Part shown: piece by piece, positions 26,286-34,359 of the stretch
How the letters are laid out: each line of letters starts with the position of its first letter
Numbering within the stretch: the stretch's first letter is position 1
NCBI RefSeq assembly: GCF_017744395.1
Contig: NZ_JAGIBI010000007.1
Location: 124,001-188,000, forward strand
DNA from: Herbaspirillum sp.
GTDB taxonomy: Bacteria > Pseudomonadota > Gammaproteobacteria > Burkholderiales > Burkholderiaceae_D
Length of the DNA: 64,000 nt
Reading direction: 5' to 3'
Notes under the pieces: model-generated
Database searches by the model: none
Told to the model about the DNA's origin: nothing
The model's input: the letters and a program-made list of their open reading frames with translations, nothing else
Position numbers and translations under genes: made by a program

Positions 26286-26804
26286 TCAATGTTTGCGGGA
26301 GGCGGCAACCGTCACGCTGCCCTTCATGCCGGCGTCGTAGTGGCCGGGTTGCAGGCAGCCGAATTGCACGGTGCCGGCACGGTCGAATTGCCACAGCAGT
26401 TCGCCGTGCTTGCCGCCGTCGAGTGTGACCTGGTTGGCGTCGGCGTGCTCCATGTCGGGATTCTTGAGCATGGCGGCGTAGTGGGCCTTGAGGTCGTCGG
26501 CGCTGCCCAGCACCAGCTCGTGCCGCAGCTTGCCGCTGTTGGTGACGACGAAGCGGATGGTTTCGCCTTGCTTGACCTGCACGCTGGCGGGCGAGAAGCG
26601 CATGCCGTCGGTCATGTCGACCTTGACGGTGCGCGCGGCTTGCCCTGGCTGGCCGGGGCGGCCGATGGCGTCGTCCTCGCCCGCATGCTGGTGCTGGGCG
26701 TGGGGCATGCCTTCCATGCCGGCGGCCAGCGCGGGCAGCGGCAGTGCCGCAGCAAGGATGGAGGCTGCCAGCAGGCGGGAGGCGGAGGTCTTCAGGAGTT
26801 TCAT
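26286..26804 (-). CDS. Cupredoxin-domain copper-resistance protein
   Basis: A 172-residue periplasmic cupredoxin with signal peptide (to about ALAAG). The type-1 copper ligands are all present: His95 (KLRHELVLG), Cys150, His155 and Met160 (FGCLQPGHYDAGM). A His/Met-rich stretch (GMEGMPHAQHQHAGEDD) follows the signal peptide and could bind extra copper. It resembles CopI-type cupredoxins of copper-tolerance clusters. It probably binds copper or passes electrons to the neighbouring multicopper oxidase. Confidence 0.88.
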   Translation of the reverse strand: MKLLKTSASRLLAASILAAALPLPALAAGMEGMPHAQHQHAGEDDAIGRPGQPGQAARTVKVDMTDGMRFSPASVQVKQGETIRFVVTNSGKLRHELVLGSADDLKAHYAAMLKNPDMEHADANQVTLDGGKHGELLWQFDRAGTVQFGCLQPGHYDAGMKGSVTVAASRKH

Positions 26805-26867
26805 GGTCTTTCCTTTCGGTGGGATGGTCGGTTCAATTCAAATCCATGGTGATGGCGAGGCGGGCTT

Positions 26868-28205
26868 CTAGTGCCCGCCATGCTTTTGCGGCGCGCTGTG
26901 CGGCGCGGGCGCGGCGCCGCCTTGCCATTCGTAGGCCACGCTGCCGGCCGGCGCGCGGTACCAGCCGGGATCGCGGTAGTCGCCGCGCGCCAGGTTCCTG
27001 CGCACCTTGACGGTGCTGAACATGCCGCCCATTTCGATGGCGCCGTAGGGGCCGTTGCCGGCCATCATCGGCAGCGTGTTATCGGGCAGCGGCATTTCCA
27101 TGCCGTCCATCGAGCCGCCCTTGTCGCCCATGGCCATGTAGTCGGGAATCAGCTTGCCGATCTTCGCGGCCAGTTTCGACTGGTCGACGCCGATCATGGT
27201 CGGCACGCCGTGGCCCATGGCGTTCATCGTGTGGTGCGCCTTGTGGCAATGCAGGGCCCAGTCGCCTTCCTCGGTGGCGTCGAATTCGATGGCGCGCATC
27301 TGGCCCACGGCGATGTCGGCCGACACCTCCGGCCAGCGCGAGGCCGGCGGCGTCCAGCCGCCGTCGGTGCCGGTGACGGTGAACTCGTGGCCGTGCAGGT
27401 GGATCGGGTGGTTGGTCATGGTCAGGTTGCCCACGCGGATGCGCACGCGGTCGTTGTGGCGCACCACCAGCGGGTCGATGCCGGGGAAGGCGCGGCTGTT
27501 CCAGGTCCACAGGTTGAAGTCGGTCATGGTGCTGACCTTGGGCGTGGCCGCGCCCGGCTCGATGTCGTAGGCGTTGAGCAGGAACACGAAGTCGCGGTCC
27601 ACGCGCATGAAGTCGGGATCCTTGGGGTGGGTGACCCAGAAGCCCATCATGCCCATGGCCATCTGCACCATCTCGTCGGCGTGCGGGTGGTACATGAAGG
27701 TGCCGGCGCGGCGCGCGGTGAATTCGTAGACGAAGGTCTTGCCCGGCGGGATGCCCGGCTGGGTCAGCCCGGCCACGCCGTCCATGCCGTTGGGCAGGCG
27801 CTGGCCGTGCCAGTGCACCGAGGTTGCCTCGGGCAGCTTGTTGGTGACGAAGATGCGCACCCGGTCGCCCTCGACCACCTCGATGGTGGGGCCGGGGCTC
27901 TGGCCGTTGTAGCCCCACAGGTTGGCCTTCATGCCGGGCGCGATTTCGCGCACCACCGGTTCGGCCACCAGGTGGAATTCCTTGACGCCGTTCTTCATGC
28001 GCCACGGCAGGCTCCAGCCGTTCAAGGTCACGACCGGCTGGTAGGGGCGGCCGCCGCCAGGCTCCAGCGGCGGCTGGGTCTGGGCGCTTTGCTGCAGCGG
28101 CGCTTCGGGCAGGCTGGCCGCGCCGGCGCGGCTGATGGCCGAGGCGGTCATGGCCAGGGCCGAGCCTTGCAGGAAGGCGCGGCGGCTGATGTTGGTATCG
28201 CTCAT
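26868..28205 (-). CDS. Multicopper oxidase (CopA/CumA-like)
   Basis: A 445-residue Tat-exported multicopper oxidase (NISRRAFLQGSALAMTASA). The four copper-binding blocks are HWHG at 131-134, HPH at 173-175, HPIHLHGH at 266-273 and HCHKAHHTM at 319-327 with the type-1 Cys320. Such enzymes oxidise Cu(I) to the less toxic Cu(II) in the periplasm. A Met/Gly-rich segment (KGGSMDGMEMPLPDNTLPMM) and a His-rich C terminus (HSAPQKHGGH) may load copper. It overlaps the upstream TolC-type gene by 4 bases, so the two are cotranslated. Confidence 0.92.
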   Translation of the reverse strand: MSDTNISRRAFLQGSALAMTASAISRAGAASLPEAPLQQSAQTQPPLEPGGGRPYQPVVTLNGWSLPWRMKNGVKEFHLVAEPVVREIAPGMKANLWGYNGQSPGPTIEVVEGDRVRIFVTNKLPEATSVHWHGQRLPNGMDGVAGLTQPGIPPGKTFVYEFTARRAGTFMYHPHADEMVQMAMGMMGFWVTHPKDPDFMRVDRDFVFLLNAYDIEPGAATPKVSTMTDFNLWTWNSRAFPGIDPLVVRHNDRVRIRVGNLTMTNHPIHLHGHEFTVTGTDGGWTPPASRWPEVSADIAVGQMRAIEFDATEEGDWALHCHKAHHTMNAMGHGVPTMIGVDQSKLAAKIGKLIPDYMAMGDKGGSMDGMEMPLPDNTLPMMAGNGPYGAIEMGGMFSTVKVRRNLARGDYRDPGWYRAPAGSVAYEWQGGAAPAPHSAPQKHGGH

Positions 28206-29587
28206 GGTTGCTTTCCTTGTTGTGGGGCTGCGGTAGCGGCGGGGCCGCCCAGCGCCAGCTGCAGGCCGGCGTCGGCGATCCAGAAATCGCGTTCGGCCTC
28301 TATGGCGGCATTGACGGTGGCGGCCTGTTCGCGGGCATCGGCCAGCAGTTCGAACACGCTGATGAGCATGCCGTTGTAGCGCAGCAGGGTTTCTTCGGAC
28401 ATGCGGCTGCGCAGGGGCACGATGTCGTCGCGGTAGCGCCGCGCCAGGGCATACGCGTCCTGCCGTTCGCGCCAGGCCAGCCGGGCTTGCGCACGGGCGT
28501 CCAGCGCGGCGGCGGCCAGCTTGTTGGCGCTTTGCATGTAGATCGCCTCGGCCTTGGCTACGCGCGCCTGGCCCCAGTCGAACAGCGGGATCTCAAGGCT
28601 GACCTGGTAGCCGATCTCGGGCGCCTTGCCGCTTTCGGAGGTGCGCAGCGCGCCGAGATCGAGCACGTTGACGAAGCGGGTGGCGCGTGTCAGCCCCAGC
28701 GAGGCGCGCAGGCCTTCCAGTTCCATGCGTGCGGCTTGCACATCAAGGCGTTGCTCGACGGCCTGGCGTTCGATGTCGTCGGCGGTATCGATCTGCCTGG
28801 GCAAGGCGGGCAGGCGCGCCGGCAGCGTGAAGGAGGGTGGCAGGCCCATGAGGCGCGCCAGCGTTTCCTTGTCTTGCAGCGCTTCGCGGCGCACGCGTTG
28901 CAGGCGGGTTTGCGTTTCGGCGTAGAACAGTTGCTCGCGTGCCGCATCCAGGCGGCTGTAGTTGCCGCGCTCGGCCATCTTCGCCGCCAGTTCATGCGCG
29001 GCTTCGGCAGCCTGGCCGACCTGTTCCTGATACGCCAGTCCCTGTTGCGAGGCGACCGCCTTGTAGTACGCCTGGCGGGTTTGCGCCGCGGTGGCCAGCA
29101 CGCGCGCGGCCAGTTGCAGGCGCACCTGCTCGAAGCGGCGCGCCTCGATTCGCGAGGCGGCCGGCATCGTGACCAGTTGCAGCAGGCCCAGCGTCAGGCT
29201 GCGTTCGATCTTGATGTCGTCGCCGGCATGCGTGCGGGCGAACGAGAAGCCGGGATTGGGCAGTCGGCCGGCCTGCACCAGGTCGGCTTCGGCCACGCCG
29301 AGTTCGGCGAAGGATGCCTGCAGGTCGGGGTTGTTGATGAGCGCGATCTGCACCGCATCGTCGGCATTGGCCAGTTGCCCGGCGGGCAACAACTGGGCGA
29401 CGCGCGTTTCGCTGCGCCGGGTATCTTCCAGCGTGCGGTTCCAGGCGGGTGCGGCGCCGAGCTTTTGCGCGGCGATATCCTGCACCCGGCCGAAGCCGCC
29501 GTCCGGCGACAACTGCGCGCAGCCGGCCAGCAGCGCGCAGGCTGCCAGCACGCTCGCGCGCAAGGGAGGTGAAACCAGGGGAATCAT
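28202..29587 (-). CDS. TolC-family outer membrane efflux lipoprotein
   Basis: A 461-residue outer-membrane factor with lipobox LLAGC (mature Cys about residue 23). Two OEP domains are recognisable by the helical repeats AVQIALINNPDLQASFAELG and the IPLFDWGQARVAKAEA segment, typical of the TolC/CusC/NodT superfamily. Normally these form the exit duct of tripartite pumps, but no RND pump or adaptor gene is in the window, only the multicopper oxidase downstream; TolC-like genes paired with copper oxidases are known from copper clusters. ATG at 29587 follows a 93-base gap from the DUF2946 gene. Confidence 0.88.
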   Translation of the reverse strand: MIPLVSPPLRASVLAACALLAGCAQLSPDGGFGRVQDIAAQKLGAAPAWNRTLEDTRRSETRVAQLLPAGQLANADDAVQIALINNPDLQASFAELGVAEADLVQAGRLPNPGFSFARTHAGDDIKIERSLTLGLLQLVTMPAASRIEARRFEQVRLQLAARVLATAAQTRQAYYKAVASQQGLAYQEQVGQAAEAAHELAAKMAERGNYSRLDAAREQLFYAETQTRLQRVRREALQDKETLARLMGLPPSFTLPARLPALPRQIDTADDIERQAVEQRLDVQAARMELEGLRASLGLTRATRFVNVLDLGALRTSESGKAPEIGYQVSLEIPLFDWGQARVAKAEAIYMQSANKLAAAALDARAQARLAWRERQDAYALARRYRDDIVPLRSRMSEETLLRYNGMLISVFELLADAREQAATVNAAIEAERDFWIADAGLQLALGGPAATAAPQQGKQP

Positions 29588-29680
29588 GTAATCCTCGTCT
29601 GATGATGAACGTCATCCGCCGCGTAGAACAGGTTCTTGGGCGCGGCAGGGCAGGCGCACCGGCAGGTGCGCGTTCAACGG

Positions 29681-30097
29681 TCAGAGCGAGGCAGGAGGCC
29701 GGTCGGGGTTTTCCGGCAGGTAGCCGACGAAGCCGGAAGCCGGCAGCGCGATGAATTCGCGCGAGGGAAGATCGGGGGCGGGCGGCGCAGCCAGCGCCAG
29801 CGGCAGTACCGCGCCGGTAGTGCAGGCGGCGCAGTAGCTGCAGGAAGCGCCCTGGTGTTGCGCGTGGTGCGCAATGTCGTGCGCGGGGGCGGCATCTGTC
29901 GCCTGCACGGTTTGCATGTCATGGCCGGCGTGCTGGCCATGCTGGTGCATTGCTTGCATTGCCTGCGCCGCCGGCCCGGCGGCAGCGCTTTGTACCACGG
30001 AGGCCGGCGCGCAAGCCTGCAGCGCGGCGGCGAAACCCTGGACGGGGATCGCCAGCGCCAGCAGCCACAACAGGAGGATTTTTGCACGCAGGATCAT
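29681..30097 (-). CDS. His/Met-rich DUF2946-type protein
   Basis: A 138-residue protein with an N-terminal signal sequence (MILRAKILLLWLLALAIPVQGFA), a central His/Met-rich region (MQAMHQHGQHAGHDMQ, HDIAHHAQHQG) and a Cys motif CSYCAACTTGAVLP, which fits DUF2946 proteins of copper clusters. It is likely a periplasmic or membrane-associated metal-binding protein. It follows cadA by 24 bases. There is no Shine-Dalgarno and a -10-like TATACT ends 7 bases before its ATG. Confidence 0.7.
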   Translation of the reverse strand: MILRAKILLLWLLALAIPVQGFAAALQACAPASVVQSAAAGPAAQAMQAMHQHGQHAGHDMQTVQATDAAPAHDIAHHAQHQGASCSYCAACTTGAVLPLALAAPPAPDLPSREFIALPASGFVGYLPENPDRPPASL

Positions 30098-30104
30098 GGC
30101 GGGG

Positions 30105-30113
30105 AGTATAACA
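30105..30113 (-). promoter_or_regulatory. Extended -10 promoter candidate before the DUF2946 gene
   Basis: On the minus strand TGTTATACT (TG-n-TATACT) ends 7 bases before the ATG at 30097, in the 24-base gap after cadA. If used, transcription would start at or next to the start codon. No good -35 box is visible, as is usual for extended -10 promoters. Confidence 0.4.
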
Positions 30114-30121
30114 CCCTGTTT

Positions 30122-32422
30122 TCAGCCGTTGCGCGCCGGTATGGCGCGCACCAGCCGCAAGCCGTTGAACACCACGATCAGGCTGGCGCCCATGTCGGCG
30201 AACACCGCCATCCACAGCGAACTCATGCCTGCCAGCGCGAGCGCCATGAACACCGCCTTGATGCCCAGCGCGACGGCGATGTTCTGCGCCAGCACCCGGT
30301 GCGCGGTGCGGCTCAGGCGGATGAAGTCGGGGATCTTGCGCAAGTCGTCGTCCATCAGGGCGACGTCGGCGGTTTCCAGCGCGGTGTCGGTGCCGGCCGC
30401 GCCCATGGCGAAACCGATCTGCGCGCGCGCCAGCGCCGGGGCGTCGTTGATGCCGTCGCCCACCATGCCAGTTTCGCCGTAACGCATACCCAGCTCTTCG
30501 ACGGCCTTGAGCTTGTCATCCGGAAGCTGGTCGCCGCGGGCGTCGGCGATGCCGGTCTGGGCGGCGATGGCTTGTGCGGTATGCGTGTTGTCGCCGGTCA
30601 GCATGACCACGTTCACGCCCAGCTGCTGTAGGTCGGCCACCGCTGCGCGGCTGCTCGGGCGCACCGTGTCGGCCACCGCCACCAGCAGTTCGGGGCGGGC
30701 ACCGCGGCACAGCAGGGTGGTGGTCTTGCCTTGCTTCTCGAAGGTTTGGAGGCGCGCCTCCAGTTCGGGGCTGCACATGCCCAGTTCATGCACCAGGCGA
30801 TGGTTGCCCAGGTGGTACAGATCGCCGTCGATCCGACCGCGCACGCCGCGTCCGGCCAGCGCTTCGAAGTCGCTCACTTCCAGTGCGGCTGCGCCTTGCT
30901 GCGCGGCGATGGCGCGCGAGACCGGGTGGTCGGAACGCGCCGCCAGCGAGACGGCCAACCGCAGCAGCGCGGCTTGGTCGGCGCCGCTGTCGAGCGCCGC
31001 CACGTCGGTCACGGCCGGCTTGCCGAAGGTGATGGTGCCGGTCTTGTCCAGCGCCAGCGCGCGCAGCTTGCGTCCCTGTTCCAGATAGACGCCGCCCTTG
31101 ATCAGGATGCCGTGCCGCGCCGCCGCCGCCAGTCCGCTGACGATGGTGACCGGGGTGGAGATCACCAGTGCGCAGGGGCAGGCGATCACCAGCAGCACCA
31201 GCGCCTTGTACAGCCAGGGTTGGAAATCGGCGCCGATCAACAGCGGCGGCAGCACCGCCACCAGGACCGCAATGGCGACCACGGCCGGGATGTAGACTTG
31301 CGCGAAGCGGTCGACGAAACGCTGCGTCGGCGCGCGCTGGCCTTGCGCCTGTTGCACGCTCCTGACGATGCGCGACAGCGTGGAGTCGCCCTGGACGGCG
31401 GTGACGCGCAACTCGAACGCGCCATGCTCATTGATGGTGCCGGCGAATACCGCATCCCCGACCTGCTTGGCCACCGGGATGCTTTCGCCGGTGATCGGCG
31501 CCTGGTTGATACTGGTCGTGCCGGCAGTGATCACGCCGTCCAGCGGCACACGTTCGCCCGGGGCCACGCGCACGGCGGCGTCCAGCGCCACTTCGCGCGC
31601 GGGCAGCACGCTCCAGCTGCCGTCGGCGCCGCGCACGGTGGCGAGGTCGGGGGCCATCGCCATCAGGCCGGCGATGGCGTTGCGCGCACGGTCCAGCGAC
31701 AGCGCCTCGATCATCTCGGCCAGCGTGAACAGCACGATCACCACCGCCGCTTCCGGCCACTGGCCGATCGCGGCCGCGCCGATGACCGCCAGCGACATCA
31801 GGAAATTCATGTTCAGCGAGAAGTTGCGCAGCGCGATCCAGCCCTTCTTCAAGGTGCCGATGCCACCCAGCGCGATGCCCAGCAGGGCCAGCGCGATTAC
31901 CGGCAGCGAATGGTCGTCGCCGCTGGTCCAGGCCACCACCTCGGAACCCAGCGCGGCGAGGCCGGCCAGGCCCAGCATGATCCAGCGCCGGGTCGGGATG
32001 CGGTAGGCCGCGGCCTGGTCGATGGCTGCGCCGCCGGCTGCCGCATCGAGCGAATCGGACTTGACCGCCGGCAGCATGTCCAGCGCCGTCAGGGTGTCGA
32101 CGATGGGCGCGATCGAGGGCAACTGGTGCTGCACCGTCAGTTCGCGCTGGATCAGGTTGAACTCCAGCGCGCCGACGCCGGTCATCTGCGACAGCCGTTC
32201 GCGGATCAGCTTTTCCTCGGTGGGGCAGTCCATCTTCTGGATGAAGAACACCGCTTGTTCGCTGGCGCCGTCCAGCTTGCGCGTCGGCGGTACCGGCATG
32301 GCTGCATCCAGCGCCTGGTGCGCGTGGCTGCCGCAGCAGGCATCGGCATGCGCGTGCGAATGGGCATGATGGTCGTGATCATGGTCGTGGCGGTGGGAAT
32401 GTTCGTGCTTGTGTCCGGCCAT
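30122..32422 (-). CDS. cadA: Zn/Cd/Pb-translocating P1B-type ATPase
   Basis: A 766-residue heavy-metal P-type ATPase that exports divalent soft metals from the cytoplasm. The first ~35 residues are a His-rich metal-binding tail ending DACCGSHAH, followed by an HMA-like domain with MDCPTEE (64-70) instead of CxxC, a pattern of Zn/Cd/Pb pumps. The membrane motif is CPC at 415-417, the phosphorylation site DKTGT at 459-463, then SDHPVSRAI and [13 protein letters not shown]. Metal choice between Zn, Cd and Pb is not settled by sequence. It is divergent from a CadR/PbrR-type regulator with a MerR-type promoter between them. Confidence 0.93.
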   Translation of the reverse strand: MAGHKHEHSHRHDHDHDHHAHSHAHADACCGSHAHQALDAAMPVPPTRKLDGASEQAVFFIQKMDCPTEEKLIRERLSQMTGVGALEFNLIQRELTVQHQLPSIAPIVDTLTALDMLPAVKSDSLDAAAGGAAIDQAAAYRIPTRRWIMLGLAGLAALGSEVVAWTSGDDHSLPVIALALLGIALGGIGTLKKGWIALRNFSLNMNFLMSLAVIGAAAIGQWPEAAVVIVLFTLAEMIEALSLDRARNAIAGLMAMAPDLATVRGADGSWSVLPAREVALDAAVRVAPGERVPLDGVITAGTTSINQAPITGESIPVAKQVGDAVFAGTINEHGAFELRVTAVQGDSTLSRIVRSVQQAQGQRAPTQRFVDRFAQVYIPAVVAIAVLVAVLPPLLIGADFQPWLYKALVLLVIACPCALVISTPVTIVSGLAAAARHGILIKGGVYLEQGRKLRALALDKTGTITFGKPAVTDVAALDSGADQAALLRLAVSLAARSDHPVSRAIAAQQGAAALEVSDFEALAGRGVRGRIDGDLYHLGNHRLVHELGMCSPELEARLQTFEKQGKTTTLLCRGARPELLVAVADTVRPSSRAAVADLQQLGVNVVMLTGDNTHTAQAIAAQTGIADARGDQLPDDKLKAVEELGMRYGETGMVGDGINDAPALARAQIGFAMGAAGTDTALETADVALMDDDLRKIPDFIRLSRTAHRVLAQNIAVALGIKAVFMALALAGMSSLWMAVFADMGASLIVVFNGLRLVRAIPARNG

Positions 32423-32460
32423 CGGCTTCTCCTTGTGCAGCGAATGTGGGGTTGAGCTAT

Positions 32461-32491
32461 ATTAAAAACCCTGGAGTAACTATAAGGTCAA
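32461..32491 (-). promoter_or_regulatory. MerR-type cadA promoter/operator with 19 bp spacer
   Basis: Reading the minus strand: -35 TTGACC (32486-32491), a 19-base spacer, and -10 TTTAAT (32461-32466). The spacer holds an imperfect dyad ACCTTATAG-TTA-CTCCAGGGT (32468-32488). The over-long 19 bp spacer with a centred dyad is the hallmark of promoters untwisted by MerR-family activators, here CadR/PbrR/ZntR-like. Confidence 0.8.
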
Positions 32492-32498
32492 GCGCACC

Positions 32499-32951
32499 AT
32501 GGATACCCTGAAAATTGGCGAACTGGCAACACTGGCCGATTGCCCGGTCGAAACCATCCGCTACTACGAGAAGGAAACCCTGCTGCCCGAACCGACCCGT
32601 TCGCAGGCCAACTACCGGCTGTACGGCGAACGCCACGTCGAGCGGCTGCAATTCATCCGCCACTGCCGCTCGCTGGACATGACGCTGGACGAGGTGCGCG
32701 AACTGCTGCGCCTGCGCGACGCGCCCGAGCAGAACTGCGGCGAGGTCAACGCGCTGCTGGACAAGCACATCGGCCATGTGGCCTAGCGCATCGAGCAATT
32801 GAAGGCCTTGCAGGAACAATTGCACACGCTGCGCGCGCAATGCGACGCCGACCAGCCGGCGCGCGACTGCGGCATCCTGCAGGGGCTGGCGAACCTGCCC
32901 GACGAGGTGAAACCGGCCAATCTCGGCAGCCACGGCGGCGGCTGCCATTGA
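32499..32951 (+). pseudogene. cadR: CadR/PbrR-type MerR regulator interrupted by an in-frame amber codon
   Basis: The N-terminal 95 codons encode an intact MerR-family DNA-binding domain (MDTLKIGELATLADCPVETI, RYYEKETLLPEPTRSQANYR) and the start of the dimerisation helix, with Cys80 of the metal site. TAG at 32784-32786 then stops translation. The same frame continues without interruption for 54 more codons (RIEQLKALQEQLHTLRAQC... to TGA 32949-32951), supplying Cys115, Cys124 and a C-terminal GGGCH. The full 150-codon length and Cys spacing match CadR/PbrR. As written, the product would be 95 residues and lack two of three metal-binding cysteines. A sequencing error or amber suppression is possible. 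Confidence 0.85.
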
Positions 32952-32955
32952 GGTG

Positions 32956-33933
32956 TCAGTCTTCCGCCTTGCCCAGGATACGATCCATCATCCACGCCGT
33001 ATGAGCGGCGCTGTCGCCGCAGGACGGATGGCGCACGCCGCCGGCCAGGTGCGCGCGCATGTTGGCCACGTGATGCGACTGGATGTGTTCCGGATTCGCA
33101 ATTTCCATGCGTTCGACGCCGGCAGTCGTCGTCAATAGCAGCGGCTGCTCCTCGAATACCGAAAACTCGATCTTGCCCGCGCTGCCGGTGATCTCGACCC
33201 GGTCGGCGCGGGCGAAGCTGCCGAAATGCCAGTTGCCGCTGCCGGTTACGCCCGAGGCATAGCGCCAACTGCCGACCACGGCGTCGCAGGCGCTGTACAG
33301 GCCTTGCTGGTTGGCGCCGATGCCGCAGGCTTGCTCCACCTCGCCGAAGAAGTGCGAAAACAGGTTCAGGCCGTGGCTGGCCAGGTCGTCGAAATAGCCG
33401 CCCGGCGCGATGCGGGCGTCGGTGCGCCAGCGATAAATGCCGTTGAGGTCGTCCGCGCCCGGCGTGCGCGCCAGTTGCCAGTGGATGTGGCGCGGCGCGC
33501 CGATGCGGCCCTCGGCCAGCCATTGGCGGACCTGCTCGAAACGCGGCAGCGAGCGCCGGTAGTAGGCCACGAACAAGGGCAGGCCGGCGCGTTCGAATGC
33601 CGCCTGCATGGCCTGGCATTCGGCATGGCTGGCGGCCATCGGTTTTTCCACGCAACAGGGTTTGCCGGCGGCGGCCACCTTCAGCGCGTAATGCAAATGC
33701 GTATCCGGCGGAGTGGCGATGTAGACGGCGTCGATGCCGGCGTCGGCGATCAGCGCGTCGGCATCGTCGAACCAGCGCGGCACGCCATGGCGCCGCGCAT
33801 AGTCGGCGGCCAGCGCGGCGTCGCGCCGCATCACCGCCGCCAGTTCGAAACCGGGCGTGTTCTGGTAGGCCGGGCCGCTCTTGCGTTCGGTGACGGCGCC
33901 GCAGCCGATGATGCCCCAGCGCAGTGTTGTCAT
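32956..33933 (-). CDS. Gfo/Idh/MocA family oxidoreductase
   Basis: A 325-residue NAD(P)-dependent dehydrogenase. The N-terminal Rossmann fold shows LRWGIIGCGAVTERKSGPA (GxGxxx motif) and the catalytic-lysine motif CVEKPMA; the C-terminal domain contains GGYFDDLASHGLNLFSHFFG, where the conserved Asp and His of the family are placed. Substrates are usually sugars, inositols or related polyols; none can be assigned. ATG 33933 overlaps the cueR stop (ATGA on the minus strand), so it is the third gene of a copA-cueR operon, an unusual setting. It ends 4 bases from the convergent cadR frame. Confidence 0.88.
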   Translation of the reverse strand: MTTLRWGIIGCGAVTERKSGPAYQNTPGFELAAVMRRDAALAADYARRHGVPRWFDDADALIADAGIDAVYIATPPDTHLHYALKVAAAGKPCCVEKPMAASHAECQAMQAAFERAGLPLFVAYYRRSLPRFEQVRQWLAEGRIGAPRHIHWQLARTPGADDLNGIYRWRTDARIAPGGYFDDLASHGLNLFSHFFGEVEQACGIGANQQGLYSACDAVVGSWRYASGVTGSGNWHFGSFARADRVEITGSAGKIEFSVFEEQPLLLTTTAGVERMEIANPEHIQSHHVANMRAHLAGGVRHPSCGDSAAHTAWMMDRILGKAED

Positions 33934-34355
33934 ACTGACGCTCCCGCTGCGTGCGCGCAGCATCCGTCATCGGCGCCGAGCGCGTCGAGGATGGGGCAGT
34001 CGGGGCGGTTGTCGCCGTGGCAGTTGTGCGCCAGTTGTTCCAGCGTCGACTTCATCGCCTGCAGTTCGCGGATGCGCTGGTCGAGTTCGCCGATATGCGC
34101 CTCGGCCAGTTGCTTGACCTTGCGGCTGGGGCGCGACTGGTCCAGCCACAGGCCGATCAGGTCGGCGATCTGCTTCATCGAAAAGCCGAGCTGGCGCGAC
34201 TGGCGGATGAAGCGCAGCAGGTGCACGTCGCGTTCGCTGTAGACGCGGTAGCCGGCATCGGTGCGCCCGGCCTTGGGGATCAGGCCGGTCTCTTCGTAAT
34301 GGCGGATCATCTTGGCGCTCACGCCCGAGGCGTGGGCGGCTTCTCCGATATTCAT
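33930..34355 (-). CDS. cueR: Copper-responsive MerR-family activator CueR
   Basis: A 141-residue MerR regulator that activates copper-efflux genes on binding Cu(I), Ag(I) or Au(I). The DNA-binding part reads MNIGEAAHASGVSAKMIRHY followed by GYRVYSERDVHLLRFI. The metal loop C112-HGDNRPD-C120 has the same two cysteines and spacing as E. coli CueR, and a CCAHAA-type tail is present. It starts 4 bases after copA ends, so it is autoregulated from the copA promoter. Matching operators are found upstream of both copA and copZ. Confidence 0.94.
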   Translation of the reverse strand: MNIGEAAHASGVSAKMIRHYEETGLIPKAGRTDAGYRVYSERDVHLLRFIRQSRQLGFSMKQIADLIGLWLDQSRPSRKVKQLAEAHIGELDQRIRELQAMKSTLEQLAHNCHGDNRPDCPILDALGADDGCCAHAAGASV

Positions 34356-34359
34356 GGTG

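Noticed and set aside
30731..32455. Long plus-strand frame opposite cadA
   Set aside because: Low-complexity Arg/Gln/His-rich product with no fold; cadA motifs are complete.
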